Source of the DNA: Comamonas piscis
GTDB taxonomy: Bacteria > Pseudomonadota > Gammaproteobacteria > Burkholderiales > Burkholderiaceae_C
Length of the DNA: 64,000 nt
Reading direction: 5' to 3'
NCBI RefSeq assembly: GCF_014109725.1
Contig: NZ_CP058554.1
Coordinates: 186,001 to 250,000, forward strand
Under the pieces are notes generated by a model. That model worked only from the letters and a program-made list of their open reading frames with translations, did no database searches and was not told where the DNA came from. The translations under genes were made by a program, and so were the position numbers. Numbering within the stretch: position 1 is the first letter of the stretch; the number at the start of each line of letters is the position of its first letter. Below are positions 26,801 through 35,287 of this stretch, in pieces.

Positions 26801-27813
26801 ACCTCCAGGGCTGGCGGCCCGTTCGGCTGTACCGAGATGGCAACCAGACCATGGTGGACTGGGCACGCCTGGGCGATGCCCCGCTGCGCGCGCCCTTCTA
26901 CCAAGAGAGCCTCAAGCCGCTGCTGAACACCCCGTTCAACCAGGCATTTCGCCGCCAGACGCCGCTGGACGTGCTGCTGGCCTGGCATGTGCAGTCGCCG
27001 GGCATTTCGCCTTGCCTCTTGGTCTTCCATGTCTCGCGCTGCGGCTCCACCTTGTTCCCCCAGGCATTGGCGGAAGGCGCCCACCACCTGGCAATGTCCG
27101 AGCCACCGCCGGTCGACTTTTTGCTGCGCGAAGCGCTGGTCAACGGCTGGCTCAGCCCAGCACAAGCCATCGCCGCCTTGCGCGCCTGGATGAGCGCCTG
27201 GGCGCAGCGCAGCGATGCGGCCAGCCCCGCACTGCAATCGGCCAGCCTCAAGATTGATGCCTGGAACACCGACCAGGCACCGCTATTGATGCAGGCCTGG
27301 CCCGAGGCCTTGCCGGTGTTCCTGACCCGCGAGCCGCTGGCCGTGTTGGTGTCGCAAATGCAGGAGCGCGCTTTATATCTGGTACCCGGCGCCTTTGGCC
27401 CCACATTCGGCCTGCCGGGCCTGAGCCTGCTGGAGCAGGCAACGATGCCGCCCGAGCAGTACTGCGCCCGCATGCTGGGCCGCATTTATGCGGACATGGC
27501 CCGGGTGGCTGATCCGGCCCAGGCGCTGGTGCTTGACCATGCCCAGCTGCCGGAGGCCATTGAGCAACTGGTACTGCCACGGCTGTCCTGGCAGCCCGAT
27601 GCCCCGGCGATGCGCGCGCTGCGCGAGCGCCTGTCACGTCACGGCAAACGGCCCCATGAGCCCTTTGCCCAGGACACCAGCGACAAACATGCCAAGGCCA
27701 GCACCGCATTGCGCGCACTGGCCGAGCAATGGATGGCCCCCCATTACCAGCAATTGCGGGCCCGGTGCGAAGCCCATGACCGCGCAGAGACTCTCACCGA
27801 GGCCGCCATATGA
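26788..27813 (+). CDS. Sulfotransferase-family protein
   Basis: 341 aa, no signal peptide. Residues 80-89 (FHVSRCGSTL) are the 5'-phosphosulfate-binding loop of PAPS-dependent sulfotransferases. A later FLTREPLAVLVSQM resembles the 3'-phosphate-binding segment. The first 60 residues (LYRDGNQTMVDWARLGDAP) form an extra N-terminal domain. It overlaps the hydroxylase gene by 13 bp and the next gene by ATGA. A free-standing APS kinase at 29575-30201 could supply PAPS. Acceptor unknown; a hydroxyl on a hydroxylated or Thr-rich operon protein is attractive but unproven. Confidence 0.83.
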   Translation: MDALNLQGWRPVRLYRDGNQTMVDWARLGDAPLRAPFYQESLKPLLNTPFNQAFRRQTPLDVLLAWHVQSPGISPCLLVFHVSRCGSTLFPQALAEGAHHLAMSEPPPVDFLLREALVNGWLSPAQAIAALRAWMSAWAQRSDAASPALQSASLKIDAWNTDQAPLLMQAWPEALPVFLTREPLAVLVSQMQERALYLVPGAFGPTFGLPGLSLLEQATMPPEQYCARMLGRIYADMARVADPAQALVLDHAQLPEAIEQLVLPRLSWQPDAPAMRALRERLSRHGKRPHEPFAQDTSDKHAKASTALRALAEQWMAPHYQQLRARCEAHDRAETLTEAAI

Positions 27814-28958
27814 CCATGATCCCAAGACGCCATTTTCTCGCCTCCACCAGCGTGGCCGTCAGCACAACCGGCGGATGGACTGCTGCGCAGGCGCTGGCGC
27901 CCAGTGCCCCGGCCCCGCAATCCTCCAAGGCCTGGCAACTGCTGGCTGTGGCGCCGCAGTCGCACAAGGTGACTGATCTGGGCTCGGACTACCGCCGAGG
28001 CCTGGAGCTGGGCCTGGCCCAGCGGCCTGAAGTTGCTGTACAGCTGCACTGGGTAGAAGCCCCACCCACCCCCAACCGTGCGGCCCGCAGCATCACGGCG
28101 GCGATTGATCAACGGCCTCAGCTGCATGGTGTTGTCGGCTGGATGCCGCCCGACGTTGAAGCCAAGGTAGCCGCCCATGCGCAACCACGGGGTCTGCCGC
28201 TGTGGGCCAGTGATACCGGTGCCGATCTGCCTGCAGCCGCCAAGCCGGGCCAACCCCACCAGGCTGTCGTGCGCCATAGCTTGGATTTGTGTGGCAGTGC
28301 AGCGCAGCTGGCGCAGGCCGTCTACCAACAACTAGGCCCACGGACCGTGCTGGCTGTTGGGCAGATGGAAAGCGGCTACGACTTTGTCTATACGTTTGAG
28401 CAGGCCTACAGGGTGCTAGGTGGACGGGTGCTTGCCCGCCATGTAGGTCAGCAGGGGCCACAAAGTGAAGAGTTCCATGGCTTGCGGGCTACCCTTTTCA
28501 GCCACCGGCCGGATGCGGTTGTGGCCTTGTATTCTGGCCGGCAACTGACGCGTTTTGCCCATTGGTGGCGGGCGAATGCGCAGTCGCAAGGTGCTTGGGC
28601 ATTGGCTGGACTGCCTTGGTTGGCCGATATAGATACCGGTGGCGATACGGTTATCGCCGGTTCATGGTCTAGTGTTGCTGACGCTGAGGCTGTCTGGCTA
28701 CAGCATTTTGAGAAAGCTGGATTGCTCTGGACAGCTGCTGCGTTGCTTGGCGCCGAGGCGGGGTATAGCATTGCCATTGCAATCGAGAAGACGGATCAGC
28801 AGCCGTCCACTTCAGCTATGCGCAAAGTCTGGCAAAGGGCTGAGCTGCAGGGACCACGCGCCGACTATTCAAGCACAGTCGCATCTTCTAGCCCTCTATC
28901 CAGCCGCCATGCTACCCCTCTTTTGAGTGGATGGCTCAATGGCTATCTGCAAACTTAA
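27810..28958 (+). CDS. Periplasmic type-1 solute-binding-like protein (Tat signal)
   Basis: 382 aa. The N-terminus has a twin-arginine signal (IPRRHFLASTSVAVSTTGGW). The body resembles the bilobal Leu/Ile/Val- or sugar-type periplasmic binding fold (LGSDYRRGLELGLAQRP, then DAVVALYSGRQLTRFAHWW). No permease or ATPase is near, so it may be a sensor or ligand carrier, not part of an importer. The last third is visibly lower in G+C than the first, as is the next gene, a sign of mosaic origin. It shares ATGA with the sulfotransferase. Confidence 0.75.
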   Translation: MTMIPRRHFLASTSVAVSTTGGWTAAQALAPSAPAPQSSKAWQLLAVAPQSHKVTDLGSDYRRGLELGLAQRPEVAVQLHWVEAPPTPNRAARSITAAIDQRPQLHGVVGWMPPDVEAKVAAHAQPRGLPLWASDTGADLPAAAKPGQPHQAVVRHSLDLCGSAAQLAQAVYQQLGPRTVLAVGQMESGYDFVYTFEQAYRVLGGRVLARHVGQQGPQSEEFHGLRATLFSHRPDAVVALYSGRQLTRFAHWWRANAQSQGAWALAGLPWLADIDTGGDTVIAGSWSSVADAEAVWLQHFEKAGLLWTAAALLGAEAGYSIAIAIEKTDQQPSTSAMRKVWQRAELQGPRADYSSTVASSSPLSSRHATPLLSGWLNGYLQT

Positions 28959-28978
28959 CAACATCAAAGGTACTTACC

Positions 28979-29545
28979 ATGGAAGCATTTATCGGCCTGA
29001 TCACTATATTTGGCGGCACGTATGCCCCCCGAGGTTGGGCTTTTTGCAACGGCCAATTGCTGTCTGTTGCCCAGAACTCAGCGCTATTTTCTCTATTGGG
29101 AACGACCTATGGAGGGAATGGCCAAACCACTTTTGCGCTGCCCGATTTGCGAGGGCGGGTACCTTTGGGTATGGGCCAGGGGGCTGGATTGCCTACTTAT
29201 ACCCTGGGAGAAAAGGCTGGTACTCCTACAGTCACACTGGGGCTTCAGCAAATGCCTATTCATAATCACCCCACCACTGTCACCCAAACCAGCATGATGG
29301 CCAGCACCTCTGCAGGCACATTGCAGGTACCAGTTACAGGCTCTTTACTGGCCCAATCCAACCAGCGCGATGCGCAGTACGTTGAATTGGCAAACGCCGG
29401 GTCAACCGTTCCCTTGGGTGGTGCGCCAACCGCAAGCGTCGAGGTAGGGCAGGTTGGCGGATCGCAGGCTTTCCCCATCATGCAACCCTATCTGAGCTTG
29501 AATTTCATCATTGCATTGGAAGGCATTTACCCCTCGCGCAACTGA
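28979..29545 (+). CDS. Phage tail-collar domain protein (microcystin-dependent-protein type)
   Basis: 188 aa. The N-terminal tail-collar domain is clear: IGLITIFGGTYAPRGWAFCNGQLL, then FSLLGTTYGGNGQTTFALPDLRGRVPLG, and MPIHNHP. The middle is Thr/Ser-rich. The end, PYLSLNFIIALEGIYPSRN, is typical of MdpB-like proteins. No other phage gene is present. AAAGG stands eight bases before the ATG. G+C is visibly lower than in its neighbours, suggesting transfer. In phage these proteins sit at fibre tips; in bacterial clusters such as this the role is unknown. Confidence 0.87.
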   Translation: MEAFIGLITIFGGTYAPRGWAFCNGQLLSVAQNSALFSLLGTTYGGNGQTTFALPDLRGRVPLGMGQGAGLPTYTLGEKAGTPTVTLGLQQMPIHNHPTTVTQTSMMASTSAGTLQVPVTGSLLAQSNQRDAQYVELANAGSTVPLGGAPTASVEVGQVGGSQAFPIMQPYLSLNFIIALEGIYPSRN

Positions 29546-29574
29546 TTTTTGAGCTTTGTTGCAGCGGCCCCCGC

Positions 29575-30201
29575 TCAGCAGGGCCGCTTCTGCTGCAAGC
29601 CCAGCGCATCCAGATACGCCAGTACAGCTCTCAGCGCAGCTTCAGGCGCCAAGTCTTCTCCTCGCAAATGCAGCTCCGGCTGCAGAGGCCGCTCATACGG
29701 GCTGTCGATACCGGTAAAGTCGCGCAGCTCGCCCCGCCGGGCGCGCGCATACAAGCCCTTGGGATCGCGTGCCTCACAGACGGCCAAGGGCGTATCCACA
29801 AAAACCTCGACAAAGGCCCCCGGCGCAAACAAGGCCCGCGCCTGCGCTCGGTCTGCTGCAAACGGCGAAATCGCTGAGACGATGACGACCAAACCAGCAT
29901 CGGCCATCAGCCGCGCCACATGCGCCATGCGACGGATATTCTCCGCCCGCGCCTCGGCGCTAAAACCCAGATCGGCATTGAGCCCCTGGCGCAGGTTGTC
30001 GCCATCCAGCGCATAGGTGTGGCAGCCGCGCTGGTGCAAGGCACGCTCCACCGCATGGGCCAGACTGGTCTTGCCTGAGGCGGATAAACCGGTGAGCCAG
30101 ATGCAGCAAGGCGCATGGCCCATCAGCGCCGAGCGTTGCGCCGGTAGCACCGCCTGGCCAGGCGGGAAGATGGAGGCAGCGGAATCGGTGCGGCCGGTCA
30201 T
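29575..30201 (-). CDS. cysC: Adenylyl-sulfate (APS) kinase
   Basis: Phosphorylates APS to PAPS, the donor for sulfotransferases. 208 aa, with an N-terminal extension of about 28 residues. Seen: P-loop GLSASGKTS (residues 38-46), DGDNLRQGLNADLGFS, ENIRRMAHVARL, SAISPF, and DFTGIDSPYERP. No sulfate adenylyltransferase (cysDN) is adjacent, unlike assimilation operons. Its ATG overlaps the GNAT stop by ATGA. It converges on the sulfotransferase operon, which points to a dedicated PAPS supply (inference). Confidence 0.94.
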   Translation of the reverse strand: MTGRTDSAASIFPPGQAVLPAQRSALMGHAPCCIWLTGLSASGKTSLAHAVERALHQRGCHTYALDGDNLRQGLNADLGFSAEARAENIRRMAHVARLMADAGLVVIVSAISPFAADRAQARALFAPGAFVEVFVDTPLAVCEARDPKGLYARARRGELRDFTGIDSPYERPLQPELHLRGEDLAPEAALRAVLAYLDALGLQQKRPC

Positions 30202-30716
30202 TCGGCAGACTCCATGTTGCTAGGCTCACGGCGCATATTCAAATACAGGCCATCGCCTGGCAGTTGCACAAATCCCAGCCGCCCATATAAATGGCGCGCC
30301 CGGTTCTGGGGCTCCACACTCAGCGCCAGCGGCTGCCGCTGGGCATCGGCGCGTTCGCACAGCCAAAGCAGCAGCACGCTGCCCAGGCCTTGGCCACGCT
30401 GTGCAGCCAGCAGCGAGATATCGACGACCCGCAGTGCAACAACGCTGTCATCGACGATCAGCCGCCCAATCGGTTGGCCATCCCGCTCAACCAGGTAATG
30501 CAGCGCCTCGGGGTAGTAGCTGCGGTAGTGCTGAAGCTGAAAATCAAACTGCGACTGGCAGAAGGCATAGATGGCCTCAGGCGGCCAGCCGGTCACTGCC
30601 AGCTCGTCGCTGCGCACATCCCGGTAAAGGACACGCAAAAAATCAGCATCTGACGCCAAAGACTGGCGCAGCTGCAAGCGGCCTAGCAGCAGGGCTGCAG
30701 GCAGCTCAGAGGGCAT
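30198..30716 (-). CDS. GNAT family N-acetyltransferase
   Basis: 172 aa from the ATG at 30716; the open frame continues to 30902, but that would overlap the upstream gene heavily. Seen: an N-terminal RQSLASDADFLRVLYRDVR, the acetyl-CoA loop DISLLAAQRGQGLGSVLL, and VEPQNRARHLYGRLGF, all standard GNAT blocks. It overlaps the DUF6916-like gene by 11 bp and cysC by ATGA, so the three are one unit. Acceptor unknown. Confidence 0.85.
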   Translation of the reverse strand: MPSELPAALLLGRLQLRQSLASDADFLRVLYRDVRSDELAVTGWPPEAIYAFCQSQFDFQLQHYRSYYPEALHYLVERDGQPIGRLIVDDSVVALRVVDISLLAAQRGQGLGSVLLLWLCERADAQRQPLALSVEPQNRARHLYGRLGFVQLPGDGLYLNMRREPSNMESAE

Positions 30717-31059
30717 GGCTGAATTGGGCTTCGTAATAGACGCCCTGCGCATCGGCACCGATGGCAGACACCATGATCGCAAAGTCGCCCCAGTCCGCAT
30801 GGCGTGCGCGGTAGGTCTGGCTGGGCAGAACCGGGGCCGCGGGGCCCTGAAAATTGAGCCGGAACATGGCCATGCCTGGAACGGTACGACTTGGCTGCTC
30901 AAAAGCCGTGACCAACAGTGGAATCTGGTGCGTCTGCCCCGCCGTGTCCCCCGCGAGAAACACCAGCGACTGGCCCGGGAGCTGGCTGGCCATCTCCTGC
31001 GTCAGCACCCGCGACCATACGGCGTCATCCAGTTGGTAAGTGGCTTCTGGCAAGGTCAT
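30706..31059 (-). CDS. DUF6916-like protein
   Basis: 117 aa, no signal or membrane segment. Contains a compact beta-rich sequence (ATYQLDDAVWSRVL, then HQIPLLVTAFEQPSR and MAMFRLNFQGP) that I associate, from memory of its pattern, with the DUF6916 family often found near tail-collar genes. It is the first gene of the minus-strand operon DUF6916-GNAT-cysC. Function unknown; a structural partner of the collar protein is possible. Confidence 0.65.
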   Translation of the reverse strand: MTLPEATYQLDDAVWSRVLTQEMASQLPGQSLVFLAGDTAGQTHQIPLLVTAFEQPSRTVPGMAMFRLNFQGPAAPVLPSQTYRARHADWGDFAIMVSAIGADAQGVYYEAQFSHAL

Positions 31060-31148
31060 ACTTGGGCAGCAAACGCAGTCCGTGGTGGCAAGAGCGCCAT
31101 TCTATCGCCGGGCCTGCAGGCTGCACCAGCGAATGCGTGACCTGGCAT

Positions 31149-32093
31149 TCAGCCCCGCATCTCCGCCTTCACGACCACCCACAGCCCCAGCAGCACCGCC
31201 GCCAAGCCCACCCAGGCCACCCAAGGCTGGTGCTCGCCAACAATCCACACCGCCAGCACAAAGGCCGCCACTGGCTCGATGAGGCTGAGCGCCACGCCAG
31301 TGGGCCCGGAGATATGGCGCAGGCCCATCGAAAACAGCAGGTGCGCGATGCCCGAGACAACGGCACCCAAGTAGACGACGACCAGCACGGCAGACAAACT
31401 CCACTGCGGCATGCCCGCATACAGCGCGGCAACAGGCAGGGCCAGCAATGCCGCGCCGCTGAACACATAAAAGTTCACCACCTTGGGGGGCATATGGCTG
31501 ACAAGACGCTTGTTGACCAGCGCATAGCCGGCGTACGACAGCCCCGCCAGCAGGCACAGCGCCAGGCCGGGCCAGGAGACCTGGCTGCCGCCGCCCTCAC
31601 CCAGCACCATCGCCACACCCCCCGCCACACTGACCAAGGTGCCCAGCCACCACAGCGGCGACAGCGGCGCGCGCAGCACCAAGGCCTGCAACAGGCCCGC
31701 CCAGATGGGGCTACTGCCAATGGCCACCGCCGTGCCCACCCCTACCCCTGCCATTTGCAGCCCGGCGTAGAAGAACACGCTGTAACCGCCGATGCCCAGC
31801 GATGCCCAGAAAAACGACGACAGCCGCAGCCCCGCCTGGCTGGGCCGCAGCACCAGGCTGCCGGTGTTGCCACGCCGGGCCCAGAGCAGGCTCAGGCCCA
31901 AGAATGCCGCCGCCACCGCCAGCTGCACAGCGCCTACCCAAAACGGCGACAAGCCCGCCGCCCCCAGGTACTGGGCCGTGCCGCTGGTGCCCCAGAGCAC
32001 GCCGGCAATGGCGACCAGCGCAATGCCCTGCGCGGAGGCGCTGAAAAAAGAAGAGCTTGCGGGGGAGGCCATGCTGCTGGAAGTCTGTGTCAT
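31149..32093 (-). CDS. EamA/DMT-family transporter
   Basis: 314 aa with ten hydrophobic segments in two five-helix EamA repeats (first starts LVAIAGVLWGTSGTAQYLG, second LALCLLAGLSYAGYALVNKRL). The family mostly exports amino acids or other metabolites. It lies 87 bp downstream of an AraC regulator on the same strand, which probably controls it. The substrate is unknown. Confidence 0.88.
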   Translation of the reverse strand: MTQTSSSMASPASSSFFSASAQGIALVAIAGVLWGTSGTAQYLGAAGLSPFWVGAVQLAVAAAFLGLSLLWARRGNTGSLVLRPSQAGLRLSSFFWASLGIGGYSVFFYAGLQMAGVGVGTAVAIGSSPIWAGLLQALVLRAPLSPLWWLGTLVSVAGGVAMVLGEGGGSQVSWPGLALCLLAGLSYAGYALVNKRLVSHMPPKVVNFYVFSGAALLALPVAALYAGMPQWSLSAVLVVVYLGAVVSGIAHLLFSMGLRHISGPTGVALSLIEPVAAFVLAVWIVGEHQPWVAWVGLAAVLLGLWVVVKAEMRG

Positions 32094-32180
32094 GCCGCTA
32101 TGGTGCCGCGATAGGGCTGGGGCAAATGTCGAGAAGCGCTTGTGCCTGCGCTGCCCAAGGTACCCAACGCGCCCAGCGCA

Positions 32181-32882
32181 TCAACCGCCCACGCCCTTGC
32201 GCAGGCTGCGGCTGCCCACGCCGCGATCACGCCGCAGCGCATAGGCCAGCGCGCTGGCCGTGCTGTAGCCGCAGCGCAAGGCGGTGGTCTCCAGCGGCTG
32301 GCCGGCGGCCAGTGCCTGGCTGGCCTCGGTCAGGCGCAGGTCGCGCAGCCATTGTTGGGGGGTGCTGCCGGTCAGCTCCTGCCAGCGCACATGAAAGCGC
32401 TGCGGGCTCAAATGCGCCAGGGCCGCCAGCTGGGGGGTGCGCCAATCGCCGGCCAAGTCGGCTCGCACCGCAGCGGTGATGGCCTGCACATCGAGGGCGC
32501 GGCGCAGCAGCAGCGCTGGCGTTTGCTGCACCCAGGCCACATGCGCCTGGGCCACCGTCCAGGCCGAGGCATGGGTGGCCAGCCAGTCGCGCGGCGGGGC
32601 GGCAAAGCGCCGCATCTGCGCAAAGCTGGCGCCATCGGGCACATCCACCACCGCCAGCGCACTGCCCTTTTGGGCGAGGTAGGCATGGGTGGAGCCGGCC
32701 GGTATCACCACACCGCTGGCGGTATCCACATAGGCGGCCTTGCCATCGACCTCCAGCTCCATGCGGCCGGCCAGCGCATACAGCAGCTGTACATGGTCAT
32801 GGCTGTGCGCCTGCTGCTCGCCTTCGTAGTGGCGAACAGAGTAATCAGGAGCCAGCAAGCGGTGGTGGGAGTGGTCGGCCAT
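32181..32882 (-). CDS. AraC-family transcriptional regulator
   Basis: 233 aa. The N-terminal cupin-like domain (SHDHVQLLYALAGRMELEV, IPAGSTHAYLA) is followed by the AraC helix-turn-helix pair (TPQLAALAHLSPQRFHVRWQELTGSTPQQWLRDLRLTEA, then LETTALRCGYSTASALAYALRRDRG). The second helix-turn-helix ends soon after, so the protein is short for the family. It probably regulates the downstream EamA gene. It is divergent from the AmpG-like gene. Confidence 0.87.
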   Translation of the reverse strand: MADHSHHRLLAPDYSVRHYEGEQQAHSHDHVQLLYALAGRMELEVDGKAAYVDTASGVVIPAGSTHAYLAQKGSALAVVDVPDGASFAQMRRFAAPPRDWLATHASAWTVAQAHVAWVQQTPALLLRRALDVQAITAAVRADLAGDWRTPQLAALAHLSPQRFHVRWQELTGSTPQQWLRDLRLTEASQALAAGQPLETTALRCGYSTASALAYALRRDRGVGSRSLRKGVGG

Positions 32883-33046
32883 GGCAGCAGCGGTGCATCA
32901 GTGCATAGGGGCACAGTGTAGCCAAGCAGTGGCCATTGCCGTCAGTTGCGCCGCTTGGCCCGGTCGGCAGCGCGGATCAGCGTATATTGGCGCATTGTCC
33001 GGGCTTGGCCTGGTCCCCCCTCGATTTACCGCACTGCCCCGTCTGC

Positions 33047-34402
33047 ATGGCCGACACCTCTTCGCCCACCCCTTCGTCCGCTACCGCACCCGCCGCCCGC
33101 CGCTCCTGGGCGGACACGTTCCGCGTCTACTCCGAGCCGGCCAGCCTGCGCATGCTGGCGCTGGGCTTTTCTGCCGGCCTGCCGCTGCTGCTGGTGCTGG
33201 GCACCTTGTCGTTCTGGCTGCGCAAGGCGGGCATTGACCGCAGCACCATTGGCTACCTCAGCTGGGTGGGCCTGGCCTATGCCTTTAAATGGGTGTGGTC
33301 GCCGCTGGTTGACCGGCTGCCGCTGCCGGGTCTCACCCGGCTGCTGGGGCGCCGGCGCAGCTGGCTGCTGCTGGCCCAGGGCCTGGTGGTTGCCGGCCTG
33401 CTGGGCATGGCCTGGGTCGATCCGCAGCAAAACCTGAACCCGGTCATCTGGTGTGCGCTGGCCGTGGCCTTTGGTTCAGCCACCCAAGATATTGCGCTAG
33501 ATGCCTACCGCATCGAATCAGCTGATGCCGAGCGCCAGGCTGCGCTGGCCGCCACCTACCAGACGGGCTACCGCATCGCGATGATCTGGGCGGGCGCCGG
33601 CGTGCTGTGGCTGGTGGCGCTGGGCCTGAAAGAAGGCGCAGGCGACTACCAGCGCGAGGCCTGGAGCTTTGCCTACATGGTGATGGCCGCGTCGATGCTG
33701 GTGGGGGTAGTCACCGTGCTGCTGTCGCCCGAGCCGGCGGCCAAGGCCATGCCCCCCGCCCGCAATGCTGCCGAGTGGCTGCAAGAGGCGCTGGTGGCAC
33801 CGTTTGCCGACTTTATCGGCCGCTATGGCTGGCATGCGGCGCTGATCCTGGCCTTGATCGCCATCTACCGCATCTCCGATGTGGTAATGGGCATCATGGC
33901 CAACCCCTTCTATGTAGACATGGGCTACACCGAGGCCGAGGTCGCCTCGGTCAGCAAGATCTTTGGCGTCATCATGACCTTGGTGGGCGCATTCATCGGC
34001 GGTGTGATTTCGATGCGTATCGGGGTGATGCGGGTGCTGATGCTGGGCGCCGTGCTGTCGGCCGGCAGCAACCTGCTGTTTGCCTGGCTGGCCACCCGTG
34101 GGCATGATCTGGTGGGCCTGATTGCCGTGGTCAGCGCCGACAACCTGGCCGGCGGCATCGCGTCGGCCGCCTTTATCGCCTACCTGTCGAGCCTCACCAA
34201 TGTGAACTACTCGGCCACCCAATATGCGCTGTTCAGCTCGATGATGATGCTGCTGCCCAAGTGGATTGCCGGCTTCTCCGGCGTTTATGTGGACAGCTTT
34301 GGCTATGCGCAGTTCTTTGTGTCCACGGCGCTTTTGGGGCTGCCGGTGCTGGTGCTGGTCTGGCTGGCGTCGCGCATCAAGCCTGTCACCGGCGAATTCT
34401 AA
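33047..34402 (+). CDS. ampG: AmpG-like MFS permease (muropeptide transporter)
   Basis: 451 aa with about 12 membrane helices. Seen: SLRMLALGFSAGLPLLLVLGTLSFWLRKAGIDRSTIGY at the start and FGSATQDIALDAYRIE, both characteristic of AmpG, which imports GlcNAc-anhydroMurNAc peptides for cell-wall recycling. An ampD- or ampC-like gene is not adjacent. The ATG at 33047 has no clear ribosome site, and the in-frame reading extends upstream to 32936. Confidence 0.86.
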   Translation: MADTSSPTPSSATAPAARRSWADTFRVYSEPASLRMLALGFSAGLPLLLVLGTLSFWLRKAGIDRSTIGYLSWVGLAYAFKWVWSPLVDRLPLPGLTRLLGRRRSWLLLAQGLVVAGLLGMAWVDPQQNLNPVIWCALAVAFGSATQDIALDAYRIESADAERQAALAATYQTGYRIAMIWAGAGVLWLVALGLKEGAGDYQREAWSFAYMVMAASMLVGVVTVLLSPEPAAKAMPPARNAAEWLQEALVAPFADFIGRYGWHAALILALIAIYRISDVVMGIMANPFYVDMGYTEAEVASVSKIFGVIMTLVGAFIGGVISMRIGVMRVLMLGAVLSAGSNLLFAWLATRGHDLVGLIAVVSADNLAGGIASAAFIAYLSSLTNVNYSATQYALFSSMMMLLPKWIAGFSGVYVDSFGYAQFFVSTALLGLPVLVLVWLASRIKPVTGEF

Positions 34403-34521
34403 GAACGTTGACAAGACGGCGGGGCGGTTTACTAAACTTTACGGCGGGGACAATCCGGCTCGACCCCAGCGTGCCACGATAGTTGCCTATAGCAAAACTG
34501 CGGGACTACCCGCCCATAACC

Positions 34522-35259
34522 ATGACTGCCATGCATACCCACCAACTGTTGATGATCGAAGATGACGAGCGTCTGGCCAATATGGTGAGCGAGTATCTGG
34601 CCCAGTCGGGGCTGCAGGTCAGCCACATGGCCGATGGCGCCAGCGGCCTGGCGGCCCTGCAAGAGCCGGCCAACGGCCAGTCGCCGGACCTGGTCATCCT
34701 CGACTTGATGCTGCCCGATCTGGATGGTCTGGAAGTCTGCCGCCGTATCCGCACCCTGAGCGGCGCCGCGGCCCAGGTGCCTATCTTGATGCTGACCGCC
34801 AAGGGCGACCCGATGGACCGCGTCATCGGCCTCGAAGTAGGCGCCGACGACTACCTGCCCAAGCCTTTTGAGCCCCGCGAACTGCTCGCCCGCATCCGTG
34901 CCATCTTGCGCCGCCGTGTGGATGGTGGCAGCGCGGCAGCCCCCGCCAGCCAGGTGCTGCGCTTCGGCAGCCTGGAGATAGACCGCGATGCCCGCGCCGT
35001 TACGATCAGCGGCAAGGCTGCCGACCTGACCAGCTACCAGTTTGACTTGCTCGTCACCTTGGCCGAGCGTGCCGGCCGCGTGCTCAGCCGTGACCAGATC
35101 ATGGAAGCCGTGCGTGGCCGCGAGCTGGAAGCCTTTGACCGCTCCATCGATGTGCACATGGGCCGCATCCGTGCCGCCATTGAGGCCGATGCCAAGAACC
35201 CGCGCCGCATTCTGACGGTGCGCGGTGTCGGCTACGTCTTCGCCAAACAGCAGGACTGA
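34522..35259 (+). CDS. OmpR-family response regulator
   Basis: 245 aa. Receiver domain with acidic pocket EDD (residues 13-15), phospho-acceptor D61 (LVILDLMLP) and conserved K114 (YLPKPF). A winged-helix DNA-binding domain follows (YQFDLLVTLAERAGRVLSRDQIMEAVRG, SIDVHMGRIRAAIE). The ATG at 34522 is chosen; another lies three codons later. The histidine kinase gene starts 28 bp downstream, forming a two-component pair. The stimulus is unknown. Confidence 0.94.
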   Translation: MTAMHTHQLLMIEDDERLANMVSEYLAQSGLQVSHMADGASGLAALQEPANGQSPDLVILDLMLPDLDGLEVCRRIRTLSGAAAQVPILMLTAKGDPMDRVIGLEVGADDYLPKPFEPRELLARIRAILRRRVDGGSAAAPASQVLRFGSLEIDRDARAVTISGKAADLTSYQFDLLVTLAERAGRVLSRDQIMEAVRGRELEAFDRSIDVHMGRIRAAIEADAKNPRRILTVRGVGYVFAKQQD

Positions 35260-35287
35260 GACTCCCGCCTAGCGCTTCTTTCTCCGC

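Noticed and set aside
28979..29545. Remnant prophage
   Set aside because: Only one collar-type gene is present; no integrase, terminase, capsid, tail tube or lysis gene is found around it.
29563..29588. Hairpin AGCGGCCC/GGGCCGCT between the convergent operons as a terminator
   Set aside because: It overlaps the cysC stop and has no T run on either strand, so it cannot be called a Rho-independent terminator with confidence.
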